Program-made: the position numbers and the translations under genes
Shown here: in pieces, positions 42,621 to 51,228 of the stretch
Layout of the letters: each line of letters opens with the position of its first letter
How positions within the stretch are numbered: position 1 is the stretch's first letter
Notes under the pieces: model-generated
The model's input: only the letters and a program-made list of their open reading frames with translations
Told to the model about the DNA's origin: nothing
Database searches by the model: none
Assembly (NCBI RefSeq): GCF_051201035.1
Contig: NZ_JBPODR010000009.1
Span: forward strand, 1 to 64,000
DNA: 64,000 nt
Direction: 5' to 3'
DNA from: Thermoanaerobacterium thermosulfurigenes
Lineage (GTDB): Bacteria > Bacillota > Thermoanaerobacteria > Thermoanaerobacterales > Thermoanaerobacteraceae

Positions 42621-44756
42621 TTATCTAAACAAGGATGCAAACACAAGCGTGATAGTGCTTATAAGCTTTATCAAAACGTGTAATGATGGACCTGCAGTGT
42701 CTTTAAATGGATCACCGACTGTATCGCCTACAACACCTGCTTTATGGGCTTCAGACTTTTTGCCACCGTAATTACCTAATTCAATATATTTTTTAGCGTT
42801 ATCCCAAGCACCACCACCGTTATTCAAGAACAAAGCCATTATTACACCAGATATAGTGCCAACCATCAAAAACGCTGCTGCAGATTCTTTGCCAAGCAAA
42901 ATACCAACTAAGATAGGCGCCACAACGACAATAAGACCGGGGATAACCATCTCTTTCAATGCACCTTTTGTAACTATATCAACTGTTTTCGCGTAGTCTG
43001 GCTTTGATGTGCCTTCCATAATACCTGGGTTTTCTTTAAACTGCCTTCTGACTTCCAGTATGACGTACTGTGCCGCTTTACCTACAGCTCTTATAGCTGT
43101 TGAGCTAAAGAGAAATACTATCATAGCACCTATAAATGCTCCTATGAAAACCTCAGGTTTACCTATATCTACAGCAAACCAAGAATCGATAGATTTGCCT
43201 AATATCTTCTTGACTTCATCAAGATATGCAGAGAAAAGGAGGAATGTAGCCAGCGCTGCAGATCCTACTGCATAACCTTTTGTCAACGCCTTTGTCGTAT
43301 TTCCACATGCATCAAGCCTATCTGTTACAAGCCTTACTGACTCAGGTGCTTCGGACATTTCAGTGATTCCACCTGCGTTGTCAGTAATAGGGCCAAAAGT
43401 ATCCATTGCTAATATATAAGCAGTTGTAGACAGCATTCCCATTGTAGCTATAGCAGTACCGTAGAAGCCTGCTGTTGCTATATTAGGAAGTGCAAGCTGA
43501 CCAAGCCTATATGCTATAATTATTGCTGCTGAAATAAACAGTACAGGAAGTGCCGGAGACTCCATACCTACAGAAATACCTGTAATTATATTTGTCGCAG
43601 CACCGGTTGTTGAAGCCTTTGCGATCTCTTGAACTGGTCTTTTACTCATAGATGTGTAGTAATTTGTCAAAAATACAAATACGTAGCTTAAAAGTATACC
43701 TGCAACTGCTGCACCATATAGAAGCAGATAATTTACGCTATTTCCATTTGAAAGATGACCTGATAACATAATTTTAACAGCGAAGAAAAGCACAATTATA
43801 TTTATTATCGTTGTCACAAAATATCCTTTGTTTAAAGCAATCATAGGATCTTTTGATTCGTCTTTTGTGTTTACGAATACAATGCCGATAATTGAAGCGA
43901 TTATTCCTATTGCACGTGCTACAAGTGGGAACAATATTCCCTTTAATCCAAAGACAGGATACAAGCCTACACCCAAAATCATAGCGCCTATATTTTCAGC
44001 GGCTGTTGATTCAAACAGGTCGGCTCCCCTACCAGCACAATCTCCAACGTTATCGCCAACCAAATCAGCGATTACTGCAGGATTTCTTGGATCATCCTCT
44101 GGAATGCCTGCTTCTACCTTGCCGACAAGGTCAGCCCCTACGTCAGCAGCTTTTGTGTATATACCACCACCTAACTGTGCGAAAAGCGCAACAAAAGAAG
44201 CGCCAAAGCCAAAGCCTACTATCAATGATGGAGCATTTTTAACTAATTCCTGCTGACCAGATGCCCCACCGTAAGCGAAAAACAAAGTTGCCACGCCAAA
44301 AAGTGATAATGCTGTAACTGCAAGGCCTGTAACAGCCCCACCTCTTAAAGCGATTTGTAAAGCCTTATTAAGACCTTTTCTTGCACCACTGGCTGCTCTT
44401 ACATTTGAATTTACTGCCATGTACATACCTATGTAGCCGGATATAGCAGAGCACAAAGCCCCAGATATAAATGCCAATCCAACATGCCATGCATAGCTTA
44501 TGGCAGAGCCAACACCTTCTGCCTGATGTCCATAGTAATTGGCAATTATAATTAAGACAGCAACTATCAGTGCAAGGACTGTTATCGTTTTATACTGCCT
44601 GTTTAGAAAAGCCATTGCACCTTCTTTTATGGAATCTGATATCTGCTGCATCTTCTCGTCACCTTTGTCTTGACTGAAAATAAACCTAATAAAACCAATG
44701 ATGGCAAGAGCTGCAATAATAACAACTCCATAGATGATAAGTAGATAAGAATTCAA
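42621..44756 (-). CDS. hppA: Membrane proton-translocating pyrophosphatase, K+-independent
   Basis: A 711-residue integral membrane pyrophosphatase with about 16 hydrophobic segments. Catalytic motifs are KAADVGADLVGKVE near residue 208 and DNVGDCAGRGADLFES near 237. It couples pyrophosphate hydrolysis to ion pumping. The potassium-dependence position reads NTTKALTKGYA: Lys where K+-dependent enzymes have Ala, and Thr three residues on, which marks the K+-independent H+-pumping class. The TTG start is set by GGAG 8 bases upstream. It is a single-gene unit, between terminators. Confidence 0.95.
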   Translation of the reverse strand: MNSYLLIIYGVVIIAALAIIGFIRFIFSQDKGDEKMQQISDSIKEGAMAFLNRQYKTITVLALIVAVLIIIANYYGHQAEGVGSAISYAWHVGLAFISGALCSAISGYIGMYMAVNSNVRAASGARKGLNKALQIALRGGAVTGLAVTALSLFGVATLFFAYGGASGQQELVKNAPSLIVGFGFGASFVALFAQLGGGIYTKAADVGADLVGKVEAGIPEDDPRNPAVIADLVGDNVGDCAGRGADLFESTAAENIGAMILGVGLYPVFGLKGILFPLVARAIGIIASIIGIVFVNTKDESKDPMIALNKGYFVTTIINIIVLFFAVKIMLSGHLSNGNSVNYLLLYGAAVAGILLSYVFVFLTNYYTSMSKRPVQEIAKASTTGAATNIITGISVGMESPALPVLFISAAIIIAYRLGQLALPNIATAGFYGTAIATMGMLSTTAYILAMDTFGPITDNAGGITEMSEAPESVRLVTDRLDACGNTTKALTKGYAVGSAALATFLLFSAYLDEVKKILGKSIDSWFAVDIGKPEVFIGAFIGAMIVFLFSSTAIRAVGKAAQYVILEVRRQFKENPGIMEGTSKPDYAKTVDIVTKGALKEMVIPGLIVVVAPILVGILLGKESAAAFLMVGTISGVIMALFLNNGGGAWDNAKKYIELGNYGGKKSEAHKAGVVGDTVGDPFKDTAGPSLHVLIKLISTITLVFASLFR

Positions 44757-44930
44757 TTAGACCATCTCCTTTAATAATTTATTTAATTAATATGTTTACT
44801 AAAGTATTATTTCTACACTGAATAAAAAATTCCTTCATGTTTTTAAAAAATATTTTATATTTTTTATTGACCAGTCAGTATTAATCATAGCTGATCGTAT
44901 AGAACCTTAAATTGTTTTTTTGTATAAAAA

Positions 44931-44977
44931 AAAGACTTTGCACTATGACATATTCAGTCATTTGTGCAAAAGTCTTT
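44931..44977 (-). terminator. Terminator of the ATPase-trkA-trkA operon
   Basis: A long stem (AAAGACTTT-GCAC with GTGC-AAAGTCTTT, plus an inner ATGAC/GTCAT stem), followed on the minus strand by TTTTT. Confidence 0.9.
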
Positions 44978-44978
44978 C

Positions 44979-45641
44979 TTACTCTGCATCAAAAATATTT
45001 TTTAATGCTTCCTTGCTCTCATCGCTTACGACGCTTAAGACCTCATCACCCGGTAAGATGTATGTACTACCGTTTGGAAGCAAAACTTTGTTGTTTCTTA
45101 CTATCGACATGATAACGCAGTTATTCGGCAACATTAAGTCTTTTATCATTTTATTGGCAGCATTGGAGTCTCTTTCAATGATGCTCCTTACGATAGAGAT
45201 TTTCCCTTCTGAAAGATTGATTATGGTTGTAAGCCCGCTTATTTCAGCTTCTTCTTCTATTAACCTTGCAATTATCCTGGCACTGCTTACAGCCGCATCT
45301 ACTCCCATATCTTTAGTGAAAAGCCAGTCATTTTTTGGATTGTTTATCCTGGATACTACTCTCGATACGCCAAACTCGTATTTTGCCAGTTGACAAATTA
45401 TAAGATTGTCCTCATCATGCCCTGTGGCAGCGACAACAATATTCGTTCCTATTATTCCAGCTTTTTTTAAAACATCCGAATTACAGCCATCTCCAATCAC
45501 TATGTCACACTTTAATTCTTTCCTTAGTTTATCAATCTTTGATTCATCTTTTTCAATCACGACAACTTTTTCTTGCCTTTCATTCATCAATTGAGCAAGA
45601 TATAAGCCCAATCTACCAGCACCAACGATCATTATTGACAT
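44979..45641 (-). CDS. TrkA/KtrA-type RCK protein (second copy)
   Basis: A 220-residue cytosolic regulator of K+ transport, with TrkA-N (RCK) at the start, NAD(H)/ATP-binding MIVGAGRLGLYLAQ at residues 4-17, and TrkA-C from about 135 (SIVRSIIERDSNAANKMI). The start is ATG 45641. The SD (AAGGAGGTG) lies 50 bases upstream and is brought near by a hairpin, see the separate entry; the frame itself is open further up to a GTG inside the SD. Such proteins gate TrkH/KtrB channels. No channel gene is in this operon. Confidence 0.88.
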   Translation of the reverse strand: MSIMIVGAGRLGLYLAQLMNERQEKVVVIEKDESKIDKLRKELKCDIVIGDGCNSDVLKKAGIIGTNIVVAATGHDEDNLIICQLAKYEFGVSRVVSRINNPKNDWLFTKDMGVDAAVSSARIIARLIEEEAEISGLTTIINLSEGKISIVRSIIERDSNAANKMIKDLMLPNNCVIMSIVRNNKVLLPNGSTYILPGDEVLSVVSDESKEALKNIFDAE

Positions 45642-45645
45642 GATT

Positions 45646-45695
45646 ATAACCTGCAATTTGGAAACATATTTATTGTTTCCGTCAGGTTTTTTCAC
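45646..45695 (-). promoter_or_regulatory. SD-hairpin-start element of the second trkA gene
   Basis: Between AAGGAGGTG and ATG 45641 lies a composite hairpin: AACCTG pairs with CAGGTT, enclosing GGAAACA-loop-TGTTTCC (45659-45680). Folding it leaves about 12 bases between GGAGG and the ATG. Confidence 0.65.
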
Positions 45696-45709
45696 CTCCT
45701 TACCAATAT

Positions 45710-46354
45710 TTACATAAACATCTGTTTCATCTTTGTCTTTCCAAAAGCTGTAACGGCTATAAATATCTTATCTCCTTTTTTCACAACTGTGCTTTGTGTT
45801 GGAATTATAGCGATGCCATCTCTTACTATGCTGACTACATTCACTTCTGACGGAATTACTAAATCTTTTACGTAACGCCCATCCAAATAAGCTGAAGCTT
45901 CTGTCTCTACTATTTCCACTTCGCCACTGCCAAATGACGAAATCCTAAAAAGATCAGGATGACAAATCAAATCCTTCATCTTATTTGCACCCCATAATGT
46001 AGGAGATACAGTATTTATGCCCATTTTTCTGTATATTTCCGCTCTTATGGGGTCATATATCCTTGCCACAATAGTAGGAATATTAAATTTCTTTTTTGCA
46101 ATCAAAGCCGTAACGATATTAGTGTTATCACCGTTTGTAGTTGATGCAACAGCATCTGCATGTTCAATACCTGCTTTTATTAAAGTAGCCTTATCAAAAG
46201 CAACTCCTTCAATGAACTTTCCTTTAAAAGAAGGCTTCAATCTTTTAAAGGCATTTACGTCTTTGTCTATGACTACGACACTATAGCCATCTGAATCTAA
46301 CATCTGTGCCAACTCAGCTCCAAGCCTGCCACATCCAGCAACAATTATATTCAT
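45710..46354 (-). CDS. TrkA/KtrA-type RCK protein (first copy)
   Basis: A 214-residue RCK protein. The Rossmann motif IVAGCGRLGAELAQ is at residues 4-17, and TrkA-C runs from about 135 to the end. It is only distantly similar to the next gene, so the two may form hetero-rings or serve different channels. ATG 46354 is 9 bases past the ATPase stop, which lies inside a hairpin between the SD and this ATG. Role: ligand-dependent control of K+ flux. The partner channel is not in the window. Confidence 0.9.
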   Translation of the reverse strand: MNIIVAGCGRLGAELAQMLDSDGYSVVVIDKDVNAFKRLKPSFKGKFIEGVAFDKATLIKAGIEHADAVASTTNGDNTNIVTALIAKKKFNIPTIVARIYDPIRAEIYRKMGINTVSPTLWGANKMKDLICHPDLFRISSFGSGEVEIVETEASAYLDGRYVKDLVIPSEVNVVSIVRDGIAIIPTQSTVVKKGDKIFIAVTAFGKTKMKQMFM

Positions 46355-46359
46355 AAATC

Positions 46360-46386
46360 AGGCTCAAATAGAGCCTTTCACCTCCT
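46360..46386 (-). promoter_or_regulatory. SD-hairpin-start element of the first trkA gene
   Basis: AAAGGAGGTGA is followed by AGGCTC-TATTT-GAGCCT (46360-46376) and then GATTT before ATG 46354. With the hairpin folded, GGAGG is 9 bases from the ATG; linear spacing is 26. The stop codon TGA of the ATPase gene is inside the hairpin. Confidence 0.75.
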
Positions 46387-49138
46387 TTTGATTTGATGCA
46401 ATTTTCCTGCGAAGTATATACTTCCTTATCTCTTCAGCACCTATGAGTAATGGCATAAACGCCACGTAAAACAGCCAATTCTTAAATGGCACAGGATACG
46501 TGTCAAATATCTTCTGCAAAAACGGAACATATATAAGCAGCGCAGTTAAAACCAGCTCAAAGACCACACCAATGTTTAGCAATCTATTTTTGAAGAAACT
46601 TACACTGAACATTGAAGCAACCTCTGTACGGCATGCAAATACATTAGCTACCTGCATAATAACTATCCCCAAAAAGCTCATTGTAGCAGCCTTTCTTGCC
46701 AATGGGTCAGACAGAGGAAGCGTCATTCCCCAATGCCATCCACCGCTGTACAGAACCCAGAAATATCCAGACAAAACAGCTATTGAGCTTATTATGCCCA
46801 ATAACACGTAGCCTCTTAAAAACAACGACAAATTCAGAAGCTTTTCTTTTGGCGATCTAGGTGGTCTATCCATGACACCGGGCTCAGGCGGCTCCACGCC
46901 AAGAGCAAGAGCTGGCAACGTCTCAGTACCTAAATCTATAGCCAATATCTGCATTACCGTTATAGGTACAGGAATATTAAACAGCGAAAACAAGATATAT
47001 GGTATTGCCTCTGGTGTCAAGTGTGCAAAGATGTACGTTATAAACTTCCTGACGTTGTCGTAAACTGCTCTGCCTTCTTCTATAGCATTTACAATGCTGG
47101 CAAAATTATCATCTGTAAGGACCATCGTAGCCACTTCTCTTGCCACATCTGTTCCTGATTTTCCCATTGCAATGCCTATATCGGCTTTCTTTAATGCAGG
47201 CGAATCGTTGACACCATCACCTGTAACAGCCACCACTTCACCCATATCTTTCAAAGCAGCCACAACTTTCATCTTGTGTTCTGGAGCAACTCTGGCAAAT
47301 ATTATCTCCTTATTCTTCAATTCTTTCTTCAGATCTTCGTCAGACATCTTGTCCAATTCATTGCCTGTTATTATCCTTGGCCTTGGTCCTTTCACTATGC
47401 CTATCCTTCTTGCGATTGACTCAGCCGTCAATCCGTAGTCACCTGTTATCATGATGATCTTTATGCCAGCTTTGTGTGCCTGTTTGACAGCCAATTCGAC
47501 TTCAGGCCTTGGCGGATCCATCATTGCAACTAAGCCTACAAAAATCAAGTCGTTTTCCACATTTTCAACACTATATTCTTTAATCTCATCATCTATTTTC
47601 TTATATGCCATTGCAAGCACTCTAAGGCCCGATTCAGCAAATTTATCATTTTGTTTAACTATATCATCTATATCCGACTGCTCCAATTTTTTGATGCCGT
47701 CATCGCTTAAAATGTAATTGCAAACTGATAGGGTTTCTTTTGGTGCACCTTTAGTAAATACGTAAATTTCTTTTCCATACTTATGAATAGAAGTCATCCT
47801 TTTCCGCCTTGAATCAAATGGCAGTTGAGATATTCTCGGATATTCCCTCAACATCTCTTCTAATGTAAATCCAGCTTTCTCTGCCAGCACCACCAGCGAG
47901 CCTTCTGTAGGGTCGCCTATTATTCCCCAGGAAGGGTTCTCATCTGTAGGCCTAACTAACCGGCTGTTGTTGCACAATAAACCTATTTTTAACAGCAATG
48001 AAAGTTCATTAGGAAGATTTTTGACATCTACCTTTTGGTCATCAACATAAAAGTCGCCTTTTGGTTCATATCCCACACCACTTACATTGTAATATGCCAC
48101 TTTAGTCCAGATTTCTCTTACAGTCATCTCATTTTGCGTCAGTGTCCCCGTCTTGTCTGTGCAAATAACTGTTGCACCGCCTAATGTCTCAACGCTGGAA
48201 AGTTTCTTCACTAAAGCATGTCTTTTTGCCATTCGCTGTACGCCCATTGCAAGTGCTAATGTCACAGTCGGCAATAATCCCTCAGGTACATTAGCTGTTA
48301 TTATACCTATTGCAAACATAAACGTATCAACCAAAGACCTTCCCATCAAAAGGCCTAAAAGGAAGAAAAATACTCCCATCACAAGAGACAAATACGCTAT
48401 TACCTTTGCAACTCTCGTAAGCTGCTTTTGCAGTGGGCTTTGCTCTGCGCTTATAGTCTGTGTCAATGAAGCTATCTTGCCAAATTGGGTATTCATGCCT
48501 GTAGCGTAGACAACTGCAGTTCCAGAACCAGACGCAACATTTGTCCCCATAAAAACCAGATTTGGCGCTTGTATAAGCGATACATCTTCGTCTAAGACAA
48601 CGTCAGATGTCCTTCTTACAGGCTCTGATTCCCCTGTCAATGCAGCATTAATAGTCCTCATCTCAAAAGCTTCGATGAGCCTTGCATCTGCAGGCACATG
48701 ATCGCCTTCTTCAAGGTATATAACATCTCCTGGAACTAATTCACGTGCTAATATTTGTTCTTGTTGACCGTCTCTTATGACTTTCACATACGATGGCAAC
48801 ATCTTCTTAAGGCTTTCTGTCGCTTGTTCTGCCTTAAACTCCTGCCAGAAGCTAAACAAAGCATTTACAATTATTACAAGTATTATTGCCCATCCAAGTT
48901 GTGGCATGCCACCTACAAAAGAAAGTATGCTGGCTATCCAAAGAAGAATTGCCAATAGATGTGTAAAATTTGCTATGAATCTTGAAAACATGGATGTCTT
49001 TTTGACTTCTTTTATTTCGTTGTATCCATATTTTTCTAACCTTTTTTTGGCCTCTTCTTTTGAAATGCCTTTTATAGATGTGTCTAATTCTTTAAACAAT
49101 TGATCTTCTGTCATTCTAAATATATCATCTGTTTTCAA
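46364..49138 (-). CDS. Cation-transporting P-type ATPase (P2, Na,K-like)
   Basis: A 924-residue P2-type ATPase. Seen are an N-terminal cation-ATPase domain, actuator TGES (ALTGESEPVRR near 168), the phosphorylation site ICTDKTGTLT (Asp near 326), the nucleotide domain (FTKGAPK), and the hinge TGDGVNDSPALKKADIG near 610. The M4 ion-site motif is ANVPEGLLPTVT, closer to the VPEGL of Na,K-ATPase-like pumps than to calcium pumps. It probably exports Na+ or exchanges cations. TTG 49138 is the likely start because the SD-hairpin spacing fits it; ATG 49114 is an alternative. First gene of an operon with two RCK proteins. Confidence 0.92.
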   Translation of the reverse strand: MKTDDIFRMTEDQLFKELDTSIKGISKEEAKKRLEKYGYNEIKEVKKTSMFSRFIANFTHLLAILLWIASILSFVGGMPQLGWAIILVIIVNALFSFWQEFKAEQATESLKKMLPSYVKVIRDGQQEQILARELVPGDVIYLEEGDHVPADARLIEAFEMRTINAALTGESEPVRRTSDVVLDEDVSLIQAPNLVFMGTNVASGSGTAVVYATGMNTQFGKIASLTQTISAEQSPLQKQLTRVAKVIAYLSLVMGVFFFLLGLLMGRSLVDTFMFAIGIITANVPEGLLPTVTLALAMGVQRMAKRHALVKKLSSVETLGGATVICTDKTGTLTQNEMTVREIWTKVAYYNVSGVGYEPKGDFYVDDQKVDVKNLPNELSLLLKIGLLCNNSRLVRPTDENPSWGIIGDPTEGSLVVLAEKAGFTLEEMLREYPRISQLPFDSRRKRMTSIHKYGKEIYVFTKGAPKETLSVCNYILSDDGIKKLEQSDIDDIVKQNDKFAESGLRVLAMAYKKIDDEIKEYSVENVENDLIFVGLVAMMDPPRPEVELAVKQAHKAGIKIIMITGDYGLTAESIARRIGIVKGPRPRIITGNELDKMSDEDLKKELKNKEIIFARVAPEHKMKVVAALKDMGEVVAVTGDGVNDSPALKKADIGIAMGKSGTDVAREVATMVLTDDNFASIVNAIEEGRAVYDNVRKFITYIFAHLTPEAIPYILFSLFNIPVPITVMQILAIDLGTETLPALALGVEPPEPGVMDRPPRSPKEKLLNLSLFLRGYVLLGIISSIAVLSGYFWVLYSGGWHWGMTLPLSDPLARKAATMSFLGIVIMQVANVFACRTEVASMFSVSFFKNRLLNIGVVFELVLTALLIYVPFLQKIFDTYPVPFKNWLFYVAFMPLLIGAEEIRKYILRRKIASNQKEVKGSI

Positions 49139-49180
49139 AGCAGCAAACCTGTATCAAACAGGTTTCACACCTCCTTCTTA
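49139..49180 (-). promoter_or_regulatory. SD-hairpin-start element of the ATPase gene
   Basis: AAGGAGGTGTG is followed by AAACCTGT-TTGAT-ACAGGTTT (8-bp stem, 49145-49165), then GCTGCT and the TTG start. With the hairpin folded, the SD is 10 bases from TTG; without folding, about 31. Confidence 0.75.
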
Positions 49181-49201
49181 ATCATAGTCTATATAGTAAT
49201 A

Positions 49202-49230
49202 CTTTATAGAAGTGAAAACACTTCATAAAG
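49202..49230 (-). promoter_or_regulatory. Leader hairpin of the ATPase operon with a possible three-codon ORF
   Basis: CTTTATGAAGTG-TTTT-CACTTC(T)ATAAAG is a 12-bp stem in the 5' leader. Directly before it, GAGGTG is followed at good distance by ATG CCT TTA TGA, a three-codon reading frame running into the stem. This region (49139-49463) holds no other gene. Confidence 0.5.
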
Positions 49231-49260
49231 GCATAACTATCACCTCATACATTTTTCTCC

Positions 49261-49289
49261 AGTATAGCATTATTCTGCTGCATAGTTAA
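49261..49289 (-). promoter_or_regulatory. Sigma-A promoter of the ATPase-trkA operon
   Basis: TTAACT, 17 bases, TATACT on the minus strand. The leader to the TTG start is about 115 bases. Confidence 0.6.
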
Positions 49290-49392
49290 GCGCGAATTTA
49301 GCCTTATTATCCTCAATTAAAGCTATACAATCTTCTTCTTATCAATCTTATAGCTTATTTTGTCTTGCAATCTTCATTTATTGCATAAAATC

Positions 49393-49416
49393 ATGGTTTT
49401 ACAAAATAAAAACCAT
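49393..49416 (-). terminator. Weak terminator after the CofE-like gene
   Basis: ATGGTTTT and AAAACCAT pair around an 8-base loop; GATTTTATG follows on the minus strand. Confidence 0.45.
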
Positions 49417-49463
49417 AGCAAAATCAAGCAATACAAAATTTGCTACAGTAATTTTTATATTAT

Positions 49464-50165
49464 TTATTGATTTTGCAAAATCTCATGCAATTCTTTTTCA
49501 CATCTTGTATCATCAGCAATCTCTGCGGTTTGTTCTTTATATGATTTAATTACAACAATAGGCGTCTGCTGTTCTGAATTTCCCGACGGATTGTCTAAAA
49601 AAAGCTTCTCAACGTACGATTTTGAGACACCTTTAGACGCGCCAATGCAATCAGCACAATGCAAGTCATTTGCATCGATTATAGCAGTATCGATACCTGT
49701 TTTCTGTTTTATCATATCGCATACCAAATCAGGTTCAGCAGGTCCTAATACTATGTACTCGTGATAAGGTGCCATGGTTCCTGCCACGTCATCTATAAGC
49801 GCAACTTTTCTCCCCGCTATCTTGAAAAAAAGTCCTCTTTTCTTAAATATTTTACCTATTGCACTTACAAGCGCAGCCACAAAAATCCTAAGCCAACCTA
49901 CCTCGTTTATAGCACACTGCATGGCTTGTGGCGAAGTTAGGCTCCCATTCCTCCCCGTAAACCTGCATAAGACTTTAGCCAAAAATCCCACTTTTATCTC
50001 ATCAGGCATATAAGCCCTTCCCTGGGTAATAGCCACAACGCTTTCCGCAATGGCTATGAGATCCCCTTCTTCTGCAATGTCTTTTGTGTATTTTGATACC
50101 ACATCAACTATATCGTCATCTTTTGTTATAACATGGGTCCTTATAGGAATTTTCCCGTATGGCAA
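49464..50165 (-). CDS. CofE-like (F420-0:glutamyl ligase domain) protein
   Basis: A 233-residue protein resembling the coenzyme F420-0:L-glutamate ligase domain (PF01996). Motifs include an N-terminal PIRTHVITKDDDIVDVV, GDLIAIAESVVAITQGR near residue 34, and IDANDLHCADCIGAS near 163. Organisms of this kind are not known to make F420, and no other F420 gene is visible, so the substrate must be something else. Such stand-alone homologues occur widely in Firmicutes without assigned function. It is transcribed divergently from the amidase-like gene. Confidence 0.75.
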   Translation of the reverse strand: MPYGKIPIRTHVITKDDDIVDVVSKYTKDIAEEGDLIAIAESVVAITQGRAYMPDEIKVGFLAKVLCRFTGRNGSLTSPQAMQCAINEVGWLRIFVAALVSAIGKIFKKRGLFFKIAGRKVALIDDVAGTMAPYHEYIVLGPAEPDLVCDMIKQKTGIDTAIIDANDLHCADCIGASKGVSKSYVEKLFLDNPSGNSEQQTPIVVIKSYKEQTAEIADDTRCEKELHEILQNQ

Positions 50166-50296
50166 TTAATATAACCCCCAATAAAACTTATTTCCATTTT
50201 CTTGATGTTGTGATATATTAAGGTTGTACATAAATAATTATATCACAAATGTATCAAATTTATGTCAACAATATAAGAAAGAAGGAGGTCTTTTAT

Positions 50297-51184
50297 TTGA
50301 AAAGTATATTGACAAACATCAGGCTTGATACAAAAGCCGCAAATAACTGTATAAAGGAAAATAAAAGTTTAATAGGCTTTGACTTTTACACAGATATTCC
50401 GGAATACAGCGTAGAAAAATCGGACAGTGATTATATAATTGTATTTAAAGATGCTTCAATAAATATGCCAGTCGGAACATATACAGTCGATGATGGTATC
50501 GTCGATAAGATCATATTGAAGCAGGATGAAAAAAAAGTAGAGGCGACGATCAAACTGTCCATGGAATCAGATAGCGACATTAAAGTGTCAAATGGAGTAC
50601 CCGCTAAGATAGATTTCTACGTTGACAGAACACCACTTAAAAAGATTTTATCAGGCAAAAAAATCGCACTAAATCCTGTACATAAAAAAACTACTAAAAG
50701 CCCTACAAATCTTTTACCTCAAGTGCCAATGAACGATATCGCAAAAAAGGTAAGTGAATTGCTTAATTTGCTAAATGCAGAGCCACATATAATAGAAAGC
50801 AATTACAGCGACTCAATTGCCATAAATGATGATGTAAAATACGATATTGCAATAAGTTTTGCAACCGAAGCATCTTTAAAAGATGAAAGCGGATTTAAGA
50901 TATACTACGACGAACAAAATAACAAATCCAAAAGGCTTGCTGAAATCCTCAATAAAGCTGTAGAGCGAAAATCTCCATTGAACAATTTAGGAATACATGC
51001 AAAAAAATACAGCGATGAACTTTTTGAAATACCTATTGTGACAATTGTACCTGCCATAGAAAACAGCAGATTAGATGATGCACATTTAAGAGACATAGAC
51101 TACAGAAGCAAAATTGCATTAGCAGTATTTAATGGAATACTGGAGTATTTTAAATCTAATTCTTCTTCTCCTATATTGAATTAA
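50297..51184 (+). CDS. Degenerate N-acetylmuramoyl-L-alanine amidase-like protein with AMIN-like domain
   Basis: About 295 residues; TTG 50297 is the start (AAGGAGG 8 bases upstream). Residues 1-110 look like an AMIN domain (SDYIIVFKDASINMP, GIVDKIILKQDEKKVEATI). The rest follows the Amidase_3 fold: GKKIALNPVHKKT replaces the usual DPGHGG, DIAISFATEA replaces the S-x-H-A-N strand, and IPIVTIVPAIENSRL replaces the Glu-containing VEVGFLSN. Zinc ligands and catalytic Glu are therefore missing or altered, so it is probably not an active hydrolase but a cell-wall binding or regulatory protein. No export signal is evident. Confidence 0.65.
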   Translation: MKSILTNIRLDTKAANNCIKENKSLIGFDFYTDIPEYSVEKSDSDYIIVFKDASINMPVGTYTVDDGIVDKIILKQDEKKVEATIKLSMESDSDIKVSNGVPAKIDFYVDRTPLKKILSGKKIALNPVHKKTTKSPTNLLPQVPMNDIAKKVSELLNLLNAEPHIIESNYSDSIAINDDVKYDIAISFATEASLKDESGFKIYYDEQNNKSKRLAEILNKAVERKSPLNNLGIHAKKYSDELFEIPIVTIVPAIENSRLDDAHLRDIDYRSKIALAVFNGILEYFKSNSSSPILN

Positions 51185-51204
51185 TAAATTTGCTGCACTA
51201 TAAT
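51176..51204 (+). promoter_or_regulatory. Sigma-A promoter of the gcv operon
   Basis: TTGAAT, 17 bases, TATAAT; it overlaps the 3' end of the amidase-like gene and precedes the riboswitch. Confidence 0.85.
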
Positions 51205-51228
51205 TATAGTAGCATTATGAGTTTAATA

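Noticed and set aside
49139..49463. Known riboswitch (yybP-ykoY or c-di-AMP ydaO type) in the leader of the ATPase operon
   Set aside because: The conserved core sequences of these classes are not present; only simple hairpins and SDs are seen.
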